This document shows, piece after piece, positions 28,759-38,804 of a stretch of 64,000 nucleotides of DNA. Made by a program: the position numbers and the translations under genes. Each line of letters starts with the position of its first letter. The first letter of the stretch is position 1. The stretch spans positions 721,001-785,000 of the forward strand of contig LR590083.2 in NCBI GenBank assembly GCA_901457705.2, read 5' to 3'. This DNA is from Beijerinckiaceae bacterium RH AL1. GTDB lineage: Bacteria > Pseudomonadota > Alphaproteobacteria > Rhizobiales > Beijerinckiaceae. The notes beneath the pieces are model-generated. The model made no database searches, was not told the origin of the DNA, and was given only the letters and a program-made list of their open reading frames with translations.

Positions 28759-29274
28759 TCACGGGGGCGAGACGAACCGGGGTCCGCGGCGTGCTTCGGC
28801 CAGGGCCCGCGACAGCCGCGACGCGACATCCGCCTTGGCATCGGCGCCCAAAAAGGCCGCCACCTCGACGCTCTTGCCGCGCGAGCGCAGAGCCAGGCGT
28901 TGCAGGCCGAACTCGTCGTGCTCCACCTTGTCCAGCGATACCCAGGCGGGATGGAAGGTCCATTCCGCCCGCCGCCCCTTGGCGCTCACCTTGGCAAGCA
29001 GGAGCTGCAGCGGCGTCACCCGGATGTCCTCGTAGGCGCGGGCGGCGCGGAAGTTGGCGCGAAACGCCAGGTAGACGATGAGGATGTCGAGCCCCATGAA
29101 GCCGCCGACCGGCCAAGCGCCGGCGATCACGAAGGGCGCGGACGAGAACACCGCGACCAGTGCGAAGATGCCCATCAAGAGCCGGAACTGGGCGCGCTTC
29201 AGGGAGCGGTGCGGCACGAGGTGCAGGGCGAGGAGCAGGTCGTCGGGCGCGGTTTCGGTCGGCGCGTCGGGCAT
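28759..29274 (-). CDS. DUF2244 family membrane protein
   Basis: A 171-residue protein with two hydrophobic segments near residues 32-75 (LLMGIFALVAVFSSAPFVIA and MGLDILIVYLAF) and a C-terminal soluble region (LRSRGKSVEVAAFLGADAKA). It matches DUF2244, which in alphaproteobacteria usually stands next to nth, as here (divergent). The function is unknown. Confidence 0.85.
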   Translation of the reverse strand: MPDAPTETAPDDLLLALHLVPHRSLKRAQFRLLMGIFALVAVFSSAPFVIAGAWPVGGFMGLDILIVYLAFRANFRAARAYEDIRVTPLQLLLAKVSAKGRRAEWTFHPAWVSLDKVEHDEFGLQRLALRSRGKSVEVAAFLGADAKADVASRLSRALAEARRGPRFVSPP

Positions 29275-29318
29275 GCGGTCTCTTCTCGATACGGCTCGCG
29301 CATTCTAGACAAGCCAAG

Positions 29319-30077
29319 ATGACGCCGAAAGCCAAGACACCCACCGGAGGCGCGAAAGAAGCGGCGCAAATCGTCGCCGCGGCGGCGAAGTCGCGGGCGA
29401 AGACACCGCCAAAGCCGCCCAAGCGCCGGGCCAAGCCCCTGCCGCGCGCCGAGGTGGCCGAGATTTTCCGGCGCTTCCAGGAACGCGAGCCGGAGCCAAG
29501 GGGCGAGCTCACCTCGCTCAACGCCTTCACCTTCCTCGTCGCGGTGGTGCTATCTGCGCAGGCCACGGATGCCGGCGTCAACAAGGCGACGCCGGCGCTC
29601 TTCGCGCTGGCCGACACGCCGGAGAAGATGCTGGCGCTCGGCGAGGAGAGGGTGCGCGAGCTCATCAAGACGATCGGCCTTTTCCGCACCAAGGCGAAGA
29701 ACGTCGTTGCGCTGTCGAAGCGGCTCGTCGAGGACTTCGGCGGGGCGGTGCCAGCGACGCGCGAGGCGCTGGAGTCGCTGCCGGGTGTCGGGCGAAAGAC
29801 GGCGAACGTCGTCTTGAACAACGCCTACGGCGTGGCGGTCATCGCCGTCGACACGCACCTCTTCCGGGTGTCGAACCGCATCCCGCTGGCGCTTGGCGCG
29901 ACGCCTCTCGACGTGGAGCTGGGCCTCGAGCGGGCGATCCCGGACGAATACAAGCGCCACGCTCACCATTGGCTGATCCTGCACGGGCGCTACGTATGCA
30001 AGGCGCGAGCGCCGCTGTGCGGCTCGTGCCTGATCAACGACCTATGCCGTTGGCCATCCAAAAACGTAACTAGTTGA
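29319..30077 (+). CDS. nth: Endonuclease III
   Basis: A 252-residue DNA glycosylase/AP lyase that removes oxidised pyrimidines in base excision repair. The helix-hairpin-helix is LPGVGRKTANVVLNNAYG with the catalytic Lys in GRKTA, the catalytic Asp lies in VDTHLFRVSNR, and the [4Fe-4S] cysteines are in CKARAPLCGSCLINDLC (C-X6-C-X2-C-X5-C). A Lys/Pro/Ala-rich N-terminal extension of about 40 residues precedes the core. The start at 29319 gives normal alphaproteobacterial length. Confidence 0.97.
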   Translation: MTPKAKTPTGGAKEAAQIVAAAAKSRAKTPPKPPKRRAKPLPRAEVAEIFRRFQEREPEPRGELTSLNAFTFLVAVVLSAQATDAGVNKATPALFALADTPEKMLALGEERVRELIKTIGLFRTKAKNVVALSKRLVEDFGGAVPATREALESLPGVGRKTANVVLNNAYGVAVIAVDTHLFRVSNRIPLALGATPLDVELGLERAIPDEYKRHAHHWLILHGRYVCKARAPLCGSCLINDLCRWPSKNVTS

Positions 30078-30189
30078 TTTGTATTAGTTCTTCTCCGCTC
30101 CCTGTCGTTGTTGCGACGCTTTTCGGGGAACTACGGCGAAGGTCGCTTGTTAGCCATGCAACACCGTTATTTCGATAGGGAGGCGTTCG

Positions 30190-30393
30190 ATGCAGACGAG
30201 CGAAGCCAAGACATCGACCCGAGGTTTTGCGTCGATGGACCGCGAGAAGCAGCGCGAAATTGCGCGCAAGGGCGGTCGCAGCGTGCCGAACGACAAGCGG
30301 AGCTTTTCGCAGAACCACAAGCTGGCGTCGGAGGCTGGCCGCAAAGGCGGTCACTCCTCGCACGGGCGGAAGCCGGTGGCAGCTGCGGAGTAA
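30190..30393 (+). CDS. KGG-motif general stress protein
   Basis: A 67-residue hydrophilic protein made of KGG (stress-induced bacterial acidophilic repeat) motifs: MDREKQREIARKGGRSVPN and ASEAGRKGGHSSHG. Family members accumulate in stress or stationary phase, and the biochemistry is unknown. GGGAGG lies seven bases before the start. It faces a closely related gene on the other strand. Confidence 0.88.
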   Translation: MQTSEAKTSTRGFASMDREKQREIARKGGRSVPNDKRSFSQNHKLASEAGRKGGHSSHGRKPVAAAE

Positions 30394-30404
30394 GAACTTA
30401 ACAA

Positions 30405-30438
30405 GGGCGCGTCGCAATAGGCGGCGCGCCGTTTTTTC
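30405..30438. terminator. Hairpin terminator between convergent KGG genes
   Basis: The stem GGCGCG / CGCGCC with a loop of about thirteen bases is followed by six T. It lies between the two convergent KGG genes. Confidence 0.6.
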
Positions 30439-30448
30439 CGAAGAGAGC

Positions 30449-30730
30449 TTAGAGACCTTCGGCGCGCTTGCGCGCCGTCATGCCATGCGAGGCATGGCCG
30501 CCCTTCCGCCCCGCTTCCGAGGCCAGGGCATGATCTTGCGAAAAGCTGCGCTTGGCGGGCTTCACGCTGTGACCGCCTTTGCGGCCCGCCTCGGCGGCGA
30601 GCAGCGGGTTCTGCGAGAAGCTGCGTTTCTCGTTCGGCACGCTTTCGCCGCCCTTGCGGGCGATGGCGCGCTGCTTTTCCGGATCCATCGAGGCGAAGCC
30701 TCTGGTGGACGGCTTCTTTACTGCGTCCAT
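30449..30730 (-). CDS. KGG-motif general stress protein
   Basis: A 93-residue paralogue of the neighbouring KGG protein, with three motif units instead of two (ARKGGESVPNEKRSFSQN, EAGRKGGHSVKPAKRSFSQ, EAGRKGGHASHG). The start at 30730 has GGAACG and a GAGG further upstream. It lies between the convergent KGG gene and the MFS gene, transcribed in the same direction as the latter. Confidence 0.85.
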   Translation of the reverse strand: MDAVKKPSTRGFASMDPEKQRAIARKGGESVPNEKRSFSQNPLLAAEAGRKGGHSVKPAKRSFSQDHALASEAGRKGGHASHGMTARKRAEGL

Positions 30731-30813
30731 GGCAATCGTTCCGGCCTCTTTGCAGAAGAACCGGAGCGGTTCATTTTTGGTTCCCGGACTTCGGTGTCGC
30801 GGGCCTGCGGGCG

Positions 30814-32196
30814 TCAGGCGGGCAGCGTCTCGCCTTTCGTCTCGATCGCGAGCGGCACGATGGCGATCCCGACGAGGAAGGCGATCGCGGTCAGCGCCAC
30901 GGGCGTGCCGATGGTGTGCATCGCGGCGACCATGGCGGCGAGCGCGAAGTTGACGCCGGCGCCGATGAACCTCCCGACCGAGGTCGCAAAGGCGAAGGCC
31001 GTGGCGCGCACGCGCGTCGCATATTGCTCCGGCAGCCACAGGCTGAAGGCGGCGAAGTTGCCGCCGCCGAAGCCGAGCACGAAGAGCAGAGCGATGAACG
31101 GGACCAGCCCGCCCTTGAGATAGAACGCCCAGCCGAAGGCCAGCGGAATCGTCACCAGCATGATCGCGAAGTAGATCGCGAGCGTCGCGCGCCGCCCGAT
31201 GCGCTCGGCGAGGACGGGCAGCGCGATGCAGCCGAGGATCGTGCCGATCGACAGGACGGCGGTTGCCAGCGAGACGATCTTCGCCGCGGCGGCCTCGTTG
31301 AAGCCGGCCTGCTTGGCCAGCAGGCTGACGGCGGCGGGCTCGTACACCGCGCCGGCCCACAGCCCGATGATCGCCACCGTGATCAGGGCCGAGTTGACGA
31401 GCGTCCGCTTGCGGTAGACGGGCCCGAAGATCTCGACGAGCGGCGGGTGATGCGTCTCGCCGGCATGCGCCGCCCAGCGCTTCGGCTCGCGGACCTTCAG
31501 CAAGGTGTAGAGCGCGACGACGACGGGGGCGAGGCCGCACAGGAACATCGCGCGCCAGCCGAAATGCGCGCCGACCGTATAGTTGAGCGCCGCGGCAACG
31601 AAGAAGCCGGCGTAGTAGCCCGTCTGCAGGTAGCCCGCGCCCATCTTGCGCCGATCCTCCGGCCAGGCCTCGGCGACGTAGGTGCCGGCCATCGCCCACT
31701 CGCCGCCGATGCCGACGCCGGCGAGGAAGCGGAAGATCGCGAGCTGCCACACCGAGTCGGCGAAATAGGCGGCGCCGGTGAACACCGCATAGACGAGGAT
31801 CGTGCCGGCGAGCGTGCGCGTACGGCCGAACCTGTCGGCGATCGGCCCCCAGATGAAGGAGAGGCCCCAGCCAACGAGGAACAGCGCGAAGAGGATGGAG
31901 CCGTAGGTGCCGATCGCCGCCGGCGTCGCGGCGATGCCGGACTTCGGCAACAGCTCGGTGAGCGCGGGGCGCAGCACGAGCGCGTAGATGAAGCTGTCCA
32001 TGCCGTCGAGCATCCAGCCCGCCCAGGCGCTCCAGAAGCCAGTGATCTGATCGCGGTCGAGCGGCGTCCTGCGGCCCGTCCCGGTGTCTCGAACTCGCGC
32101 TTCGTCCACGGGCGTCCCCTCGCTCGTCCGGTCTCGCGCCGGATCGAGGTCCACGTCTTGTGCGGGTGCTTCTTCCCCGGCGCAAGGGGGACGCAA
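30814..32196 (-). CDS. MFS transporter, metabolite:H+ symporter type
   Basis: A 460-residue protein with about twelve hydrophobic segments. The loop signatures GPIADRFGRTRTLAG and VLAERIGRRATLAIYF and the opening TGFWSAWAGWMLDGMDSFIY place it with sugar/organic-acid symporters of the sialate/aromatic-acid type. The long hydrophilic N terminus (~50 residues) suggests that the true start may be an internal codon. The substrate cannot be read. It is transcribed towards the KGG gene. Confidence 0.85.
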   Translation of the reverse strand: MRPPCAGEEAPAQDVDLDPARDRTSEGTPVDEARVRDTGTGRRTPLDRDQITGFWSAWAGWMLDGMDSFIYALVLRPALTELLPKSGIAATPAAIGTYGSILFALFLVGWGLSFIWGPIADRFGRTRTLAGTILVYAVFTGAAYFADSVWQLAIFRFLAGVGIGGEWAMAGTYVAEAWPEDRRKMGAGYLQTGYYAGFFVAAALNYTVGAHFGWRAMFLCGLAPVVVALYTLLKVREPKRWAAHAGETHHPPLVEIFGPVYRKRTLVNSALITVAIIGLWAGAVYEPAAVSLLAKQAGFNEAAAAKIVSLATAVLSIGTILGCIALPVLAERIGRRATLAIYFAIMLVTIPLAFGWAFYLKGGLVPFIALLFVLGFGGGNFAAFSLWLPEQYATRVRATAFAFATSVGRFIGAGVNFALAAMVAAMHTIGTPVALTAIAFLVGIAIVPLAIETKGETLPA

Positions 32197-32301
32197 GAGG
32201 GGCCGCAGATGCGGCCGCAGGGGAAATCCATTGTGCCGTTTTGAGACACAACACTTACGCTGCCAGAGGGAGCGGCCGTTTCTTAAGGTTAAATCTTGAG
32301 G

Positions 32302-32316
32302 TTAAGCTCGCCTTAA
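32302..32316. promoter_or_regulatory. CtrA-type box upstream of first outer-membrane protein gene
   Basis: TTAA-GCTCGCC-TTAA, an exact match to the TTAA-N7-TTAA CtrA consensus and a near-palindrome (TTAAG-CTCGC-CTTAA). It lies 75 bases before the start codon. Confidence 0.65.
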
Positions 32317-32391
32317 AGACTTGGCGATACCGTCCCTCCTATCGAGTGCTCGGGCATTGCCGCCCGGTTCGACAACTGGGGGTTTCTTTCA

Positions 32392-33237
32392 ATGGCCAGC
32401 TTAAAGGCTCTCTGCCTGGCCGGCGTCGCGAGCCTTGTCGCGACGGCCACGGCCTATGCCGCCGACATGCCCAGCGCGCTTCCGCCCGCGCCGGTCTATA
32501 TCCCGCCGGCGCCGCCGCTCGGCGGCAACTGGTACCTGCGCGGCGACGTCGGCGTCGGCATCGCCGACCTCACGCAGCAGGGGTCGACCTTCAACCCGGC
32601 CAACGTGCCGCCGGGCATCGTCTACAAGAACAGCTCGCTCGACGACTCCGCCTTCATCGACGGCGGCGTCGGCTATCGCTTCAACCAGTACTTCCGCGTC
32701 GACGCGACCGGCGAGTACCGTGCGGCCGCGCAGTACAGCGCGATCGAGACCTACAACCAGGGCTTCTTCTTCAGGCCGAAGACGAACCAGCAGAACGCCG
32801 ACGTCTATCGCGGCAACGTCCGCGTCGTCGACGGCCTCGTCAACGGCTACGTCGATGCCGGCACCTGGTACGGCATCACGCCCTGGGCCGGCGGCGGCGT
32901 CGGTATCGCCAACATCAATGCAGGCTCGGTGATCGACAACGGCGAAGGCGGCGGCATCGGCTACTCGTCCTCGAAGAGCACCACCAACTTCGCCTGGGCG
33001 GTGATGGCCGGCCTCGACTTCCAGGTCACCCGCAACCTCGTCTTCGAAGTGGGCTACCGCTACCTCAACGTCGGCAGCTACGCCTCGGGCGCCATCGCCT
33101 GCCAGAACGAGTCCCCGTGCCCCAACGAGGTGCAGCACCACAAGCTCGCCTACAACGACATCCGCCTCGGCCTGCGCTACATCCTGCCCGACTTCGCGCC
33201 GGTCGGTCCCGCTCCGGTGCTGGTCACCAAGTACTGA
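32392..33237 (+). CDS. Omp25/Omp31-like outer-membrane beta-barrel protein
   Basis: A 281-residue protein with a signal peptide ending in ATAYAADMPS, the proline-rich PPAPVYIPPAPP linker and a beta-barrel of alternating strands (NWYLRGDVGVGIADL, VFEVGYRYLNVG) ending in LGLRYILPDF. It belongs to the small porin-like proteins typical of Hyphomicrobiales (Omp25/Omp31/RopB group), an abundant envelope component. A CtrA-type box lies upstream and a strong terminator follows. A second, divergent member is next. Confidence 0.88.
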   Translation: MASLKALCLAGVASLVATATAYAADMPSALPPAPVYIPPAPPLGGNWYLRGDVGVGIADLTQQGSTFNPANVPPGIVYKNSSLDDSAFIDGGVGYRFNQYFRVDATGEYRAAAQYSAIETYNQGFFFRPKTNQQNADVYRGNVRVVDGLVNGYVDAGTWYGITPWAGGGVGIANINAGSVIDNGEGGGIGYSSSKSTTNFAWAVMAGLDFQVTRNLVFEVGYRYLNVGSYASGAIACQNESPCPNEVQHHKLAYNDIRLGLRYILPDFAPVGPAPVLVTKY

Positions 33238-33263
33238 GACGGTTGATCTCAAACATCTTCGAA

Positions 33264-33295
33264 GGCGGGCCCTCGTGGCCCGCTTTTCTTTTTTG
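33264..33295 (+). terminator. Hairpin terminator after first outer-membrane protein gene
   Basis: The stem GCGGGCC / GGCCCGC is followed by an interrupted run of ten T, 27 bases after the stop codon. Confidence 0.85.
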
Positions 33296-33322
33296 CCGTC
33301 GCGGCGGCAACGGCCAGCATGG

Positions 33323-33337
33323 TTAAGCTCGCTTTAA
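33323..33337. promoter_or_regulatory. CtrA-type box upstream of second outer-membrane protein gene
   Basis: TTAA-GCTCGCT-TTAA, again an exact TTAA-N7-TTAA match, differing from the box at 32302 by one base in the spacer. It lies 69 bases before the start at 33407, close to the 75 bases seen for the first gene. Confidence 0.65.
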
Positions 33338-33406
33338 GTTTTATAGTTGAGATTTTCTTACCAGACGACGGGCAAGGGCCCGATTCGCCCGGTTGGAACC
33401 AAAACC

Positions 33407-34300
33407 ATGACGCTGCGCAAATTCTCATTCGGAGCCGCCGTCGCGCTGGCCATGCTCGGCACCGGTCCAGTCGACGCCGCCGATCTCGATCCCGCCCTCG
33501 AGGATCCGGTGCAGGACTTCTCGCAGATGCCGGTGGCGAACGTTACGTTCGGGTCCGGCTGGTATGTGCGCGGCGATTTCGGCGGGGCGCAGCTCTACCA
33601 GGCCAATCCCTTCTACAAGGGCACGCTCAGCCAGAATGCCGACTCGACGTTCGGCAGCAGCGCTCCCGGCATCACGCTCCGGCCGAGCCATGAGCTCGGA
33701 TACGTCGGTGGCGTCGGAGGCGGCTATGCCTTCACGTCGCACCTCCGCGCAGACGTCGTCATCGACTACCACATGCCGGTGCATTCGAACGCCTCCGGCA
33801 AACCCTTCCGTTGCATCAACGGATACGGGCCAGTCCAAACGACAACGACGTTCAACACGACAACCTCCTCGGCCGACCCGACCTACGGAAGCTGCACGGG
33901 CGCCTATCAGGCGAACCTGCAGAGCTATGATGCCCTGGTGAACGGCTATTACGACCTTGGCACCTGGTACAACGTCACGCCCTACATCGGCGCCGGCGTC
34001 GGACTCAGCTTCGGACACTACCAGACGTCGGCGACTTACACTCAGGCCGATGGCTCGTCCTACAACATCTCGATCACCAACCCGGCCAGCAATCAAACCT
34101 ACAACATCGATTACGATCGCAACGCGAGCCACACCTATTACAACTTCGCCTATGCGCTGATGGCCGGCTTCGCCTTCCCGATCTATGCCCACACAAGCGT
34201 CGACATCGGCTACCGCTACCTCGATCTCGGCACCGTGCTCGGCACCGACCTGCATGAGCACGAAGTCCGCGCCGGCCTGCGCTACATGATCGACAACTAG
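33407..34300 (+). CDS. Omp25/Omp31-like outer-membrane beta-barrel protein
   Basis: A 297-residue protein with a signal peptide (AVALAMLGTGPVDAADLD) and a beta-barrel whose strands GSGWYVRGDFGGAQLY, YDLGTWYNVTPYIGAGVGL and VDIGYRYLDLG and C-terminal VRAGLRYMIDN align with the preceding protein. A Thr/Ser-rich insertion (TTTTFNTTTSSADPTYGSC) near residue 150 probably forms an external loop with a disulphide. I chose ATG 33407 because the signal peptide starts there, not at the upstream ATG 33347. Confidence 0.86.
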   Translation: MTLRKFSFGAAVALAMLGTGPVDAADLDPALEDPVQDFSQMPVANVTFGSGWYVRGDFGGAQLYQANPFYKGTLSQNADSTFGSSAPGITLRPSHELGYVGGVGGGYAFTSHLRADVVIDYHMPVHSNASGKPFRCINGYGPVQTTTTFNTTTSSADPTYGSCTGAYQANLQSYDALVNGYYDLGTWYNVTPYIGAGVGLSFGHYQTSATYTQADGSSYNISITNPASNQTYNIDYDRNASHTYYNFAYALMAGFAFPIYAHTSVDIGYRYLDLGTVLGTDLHEHEVRAGLRYMIDN

Positions 34301-34307
34301 GCCGGCG

Positions 34308-34748
34308 ATGTTCCGCAACGCCGCTAGCCAGCCGATCTCCGCGCTCTCCGCGCGCACCGAGCGCCACCTCCTGCAGGCGGCGATCGCGGCGGTGGGCTTC
34401 GTGCCCGTGCTCGCCGGGCTCGACGGCGCGCTGCTCGGCAGCGCGATGACGGGCGAAGGCGCGATCTCGATCGCGCTCGACACCGAGATCCGGACGCTCT
34501 CGGGGCTCCTGCTCGGCATCGGCCTCGCCTACTGGGAAGCGATCCCCCGCATCGAGCGGCACACCGAGCGGGTGCGCCTGCTCACCGGGCTCGTCGTGCT
34601 GGCGGGCCTGATGCGGCTCATCGCTGTCGTCTTTCCCGGCGGGGCGACCAAGCCTGCCCTGTTCGGGCTCGCCATGGAGCTCATCGTCGCGCCGGCGCTG
34701 TGCCTGTGGCAGGCGCGCGTCGCCCGCCGCTGCGGGATGCATCTCTGA
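34308..34748 (+). CDS. DUF4345 family membrane protein
   Basis: A 146-residue protein with four hydrophobic segments. RTLSGLLLGIGLAYWEAIP and IERHTERVRLLTGLVVLAGL are typical of DUF4345. The function is unknown. It starts eight bases after the outer-membrane protein gene and is probably co-transcribed with it. Confidence 0.75.
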   Translation: MFRNAASQPISALSARTERHLLQAAIAAVGFVPVLAGLDGALLGSAMTGEGAISIALDTEIRTLSGLLLGIGLAYWEAIPRIERHTERVRLLTGLVVLAGLMRLIAVVFPGGATKPALFGLAMELIVAPALCLWQARVARRCGMHL

Positions 34749-34792
34749 GGGAGCTTTGACCAGGCGATTCGCGTTCCAATTGCGGAGACGCG

Positions 34793-35242
34793 ATGGAAAC
34801 GCCGGATCTAGGTGCATTGACCGCGAGGCGCCGAACGCAGCGCCAGGAAGACGGCTTCATCTACAAGATGATGGCCTTCGTCGTCTTCGGCCTCGTCGCG
34901 CTGCCCGTCGGCTATGCTCTGACGCGCTCCTGGGGGCTGCCAGGCCCAATAGAACTGCTCGTGGGCGTGCTCGTCTTCAATGTGGGCTTCGATCTCGCAC
35001 TGCTCTGGAGCGGTCGCGGTGACATGTTCACGATCGCGTCGCCGCGCGTCATCGTCGCCAAGTCGCTCGAAAACATGTGCAGCGCGGGCATCGTCCTCCT
35101 GTTCATCCTGCAACGGGGCGAGCTGCGATATCTTGTCGGGGCGATCATCGTGGCCTGGCTTGCGGCCAGCTTGCTGTCCCGGCGCAAGCCGCTCTCGTCG
35201 GCCGATGGCGTCACAAGCTCGTCACCCAAGCGCGGCCCTTGA
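34793..35242 (+). CDS. Membrane protein of unknown function
   Basis: A 149-residue protein with four hydrophobic segments (MMAFVVFGLVALPVGYAL; LLVGVLVFNVGFDLALLW; MCSAGIVLLFILQRG; LVGAIIVAWLAASLLS). I do not recognise a family. It is the last of a run of rightward genes, convergent with trpB at a gap of 29 bases and without a visible terminator. Confidence 0.65.
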   Translation: METPDLGALTARRRTQRQEDGFIYKMMAFVVFGLVALPVGYALTRSWGLPGPIELLVGVLVFNVGFDLALLWSGRGDMFTIASPRVIVAKSLENMCSAGIVLLFILQRGELRYLVGAIIVAWLAASLLSRRKPLSSADGVTSSSPKRGP

Positions 35243-35271
35243 CCCCAAGCCCTAAAGAACGGGGCTGGCCC

Positions 35272-36531
<1,260 letters not shown>

Positions 36532-36676
36532 GGGATCATGCCTTTCGCGTTGCTCGACCCTTAGCCGAATGTCGAGGCGGACCGCAAACCCCGTGCGGCC
36601 CTTAGCCCGGGCGCGGATTGACGGATGCGGGCGGGACCTTCATCTCAGCGCCTGACGCCGGCGCGCCGGTCCGGTC

Positions 36677-37354
36677 GTGGAGACGAGCGCCGTGGCGCCG
36701 ATGATCGAGTTCCTCGACGTACATAAATACTATCGCGCCAGCGGCCGCACCAAGATCGTGCTCGATCACATCACGACGACCTTCGAGCGCGGCCATTCCT
36801 ACGGCATCCTCGGCGTCAACGGGGCCGGCAAGTCGACGACGATCCGGCTGATCTCCGGCGTTGAAGCCCCGAACAGCGGCCGCGTGCGGCGTCATGTCCG
36901 GGTCTCCTGGCCGATCGGCTTCGCCAGCGGCTTCAACGGGCTCATGACCGGGCGCAACAACGTCACCTTCGCCGCCAGGGCCTACGGGCAGGACGTGCGC
37001 CGCGTGCTGGATTACGTCGAGGATTTCTCCGAGCTCGGCGACTACCTCGACGCGCCGGTGAAGACGTACTCGTCTGGCATGGGGGCGCGGCTCGCCTTTG
37101 CGCTCTCGATGGCAATCGAGTTCGACTGCTACCTCATCGACGAGCTGACCGCCGTCGGCGACGCGCGCTTCCAGCAGCGCTGTCAGGCGGCCTTCAAGGA
37201 GCGGCGCAAGCGCGCCGACGTCATCATGGTCTCGCACATGGTCGGGACCATCAAGGACTACTGCGACCGCGGCGCGGTGCTCGTCGACGGGCGCCTGATC
37301 TTCTTCGAGGACATCGACCAGGCGATCGACATGTACAACCGGCTCAACCGCTGA
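36677..37354 (+). CDS. Polysaccharide-export ABC transporter ATPase (KpsT-like)
   Basis: A 225-residue ATPase with Walker A GVNGAGKST, signature SSGMGARLAF and Walker B with switch histidine (FDCYLIDELTAVGDARF, MVSHM). The short length and the IEFLDVHKYYRASGRTKIVL opening match the KpsT/CtrD/RfbB group, which exports capsular or O-antigen polysaccharide. Its membrane partner (KpsM type) is not in this window. Alternative starts are ATG 36677 and ATG 36701; neither has a strong ribosome-binding site. Confidence 0.88.
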   Translation: METSAVAPMIEFLDVHKYYRASGRTKIVLDHITTTFERGHSYGILGVNGAGKSTTIRLISGVEAPNSGRVRRHVRVSWPIGFASGFNGLMTGRNNVTFAARAYGQDVRRVLDYVEDFSELGDYLDAPVKTYSSGMGARLAFALSMAIEFDCYLIDELTAVGDARFQQRCQAAFKERRKRADVIMVSHMVGTIKDYCDRGAVLVDGRLIFFEDIDQAIDMYNRLNR

Positions 37355-37405
37355 CGGCGACTCGCCGGCCTGCTGAGGCTGGTGGGCGGACGGGCGGCGC
37401 GGCGA

Positions 37406-38530
37406 TCAGCTCTTGAAGTGGACGACGATGCCGCGCTTCACGAGGTGGGCGAGCTCGTTGGCGTCCCAGTTGGTCATCCGAACGCAGCCATGCGAGGCGG
37501 TCTTGTCGATCTTGTCGGGGTCCGGCGTGCCGTGCAGGCCGTAGGTCGGCTTGGTGAGCGCGATGAACACGGAACCCACGGGGTTGTTCGGCCCCGGCGG
37601 CAGCTTCAGCTTCTGGTGATTGTCGCCCTGCACGAAGTTCTTGTCGGGGTCGTAGTAGTAGATCGGGTCATACGCGATGCCCTTGACCTTGTAGCTGCCC
37701 GAAGGCGACGGCAGCTCGCGGCTGCCGATCGTGGCCGGAAAGGCCGCGAGCACGTGGCCGCGGCGATCGTAGGCCAGCACCTGCCCCTTGTGCTTGTCGA
37801 CCACCACCGACTTCGCCGTGCCGTGGATCGGCATGGCGGTGACGTCGGTGACGAGGATCTTGCCGCCGGCCTTGCCGAGATCGACGCCGGGGTTCAGCGC
37901 CGCGAGCAGCCGCTCGCTCATGTGGAACATCGCGCCGAGCTTCTGCGCCGGGCTGCGGTAGGCGAGGCGCTTCATCTCGGCCTGCTTTTCATAGTCCTTC
38001 GGGATGTCGGGCGCAAACGGGCCCTCCACATCCTTGTCGCTCAGCGTGTGGATGACGAGCACCGGGCCGGGGCTCTCCTTGAGGAGCGAATCCCACACCT
38101 TCTGGTCGAGCCCGTGCCCCTTCAGGTTCCGCGACTTGGCGTAGGTGGCGAGCGCATCCTTGAAATTGTTGCCGTCCTGCCCGTCGATGACGCCGGGCGA
38201 GACGTTGACGCGATCCAGCATCACCTCGGCCCGCAGGATCGCCGGCGAAACGCCGCCCTTGGGCGCCGTGTCGCTCAGCTTCGCCGCGTTGACGATGTCG
38301 AGCGTTGCATGAGACGGCTCCGGCGACGCCGGGGCTTGGGCAGGCGTCGAAGCAGGAGCGGGTGCCGGAGCCTGGGTCGGATTTTGAGCCGGGGCCGGAG
38401 CTTGGGGTTGGGCCGGAGCCGGGGCCGGATTCTGGGTCGGGGCCGGATTCTGGGCCGACTGGCCCTCCGCCAGCACGGGGCCGGCCAAGAGGGCGATCAC
38501 CCCCGCAAACAACGCACCCGCCACCCGCAT
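37406..38530 (-). CDS. L,D-transpeptidase (YkuD) with Ala/Pro-rich linker
   Basis: A 374-residue periplasmic protein: signal peptide (GALFAGVIALLAGPVLAEG), a linker of repeated Ala-Pro-Gln-Asn (about 27-68), a region likely to bind peptidoglycan, and a C-terminal YkuD catalytic domain. The active-site cysteine lies in TASHGCVRMTNWDANEL with the upstream YGLHGTPDP. It would make 3-3 peptidoglycan crosslinks or attach outer-membrane proteins to peptidoglycan, as known for this family in Hyphomicrobiales. It is monocistronic. Confidence 0.9.
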   Translation of the reverse strand: MRVAGALFAGVIALLAGPVLAEGQSAQNPAPTQNPAPAPAQPQAPAPAQNPTQAPAPAPASTPAQAPASPEPSHATLDIVNAAKLSDTAPKGGVSPAILRAEVMLDRVNVSPGVIDGQDGNNFKDALATYAKSRNLKGHGLDQKVWDSLLKESPGPVLVIHTLSDKDVEGPFAPDIPKDYEKQAEMKRLAYRSPAQKLGAMFHMSERLLAALNPGVDLGKAGGKILVTDVTAMPIHGTAKSVVVDKHKGQVLAYDRRGHVLAAFPATIGSRELPSPSGSYKVKGIAYDPIYYYDPDKNFVQGDNHQKLKLPPGPNNPVGSVFIALTKPTYGLHGTPDPDKIDKTASHGCVRMTNWDANELAHLVKRGIVVHFKS

Positions 38531-38691
38531 CGACCTATCTCCTGATTTAACTGGTTGTTGTCCTCCCTTGCGTCCAATTCAATTGGTCCCTGACGCGTCG
38601 CCCCTACAAAATTTTTCGCAAGTCCGCCGCCGGCCGGACCGGCAAAGCCTGCTTGATCGCACCCGCCGCACCTCGTAGTCTCCAAAGCGAC

Positions 38692-38765
38692 GCGGGTGTA
38701 GTTCAATGGCAGAACGGCAGCTTCCCAAGCTGCATACGAGGGTTCGATTCCCTTCACCCGCTCCA
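38692..38765 (+). tRNA. tRNA-Gly, anticodon CCC
   Basis: The cloverleaf can be drawn by hand: acceptor GCGGGTG / CACCCGC, anticodon stem GCAGC / GCTGC around the loop TTCCCAA (anticodon CCC), a T arm with GGTTCGATTCC, discriminator T and an encoded CCA at 38763-38765. It decodes GGG. It marks the left edge of the AT-richer accessory region, a common place for integration. Confidence 0.95.
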
Positions 38766-38804
38766 TTGCGCGTCGCAACGGCAGGTCGAGCTTCATCGCG
38801 GCAG

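Noticed and set aside
38692..38765. tRNA 3' end duplicated downstream as an att site
   Set aside because: I looked for the last ~25 bases of tRNA-Gly in the following 10 kb and found no copy; the flanking repeat that is present derives from the photolyase-like gene instead.
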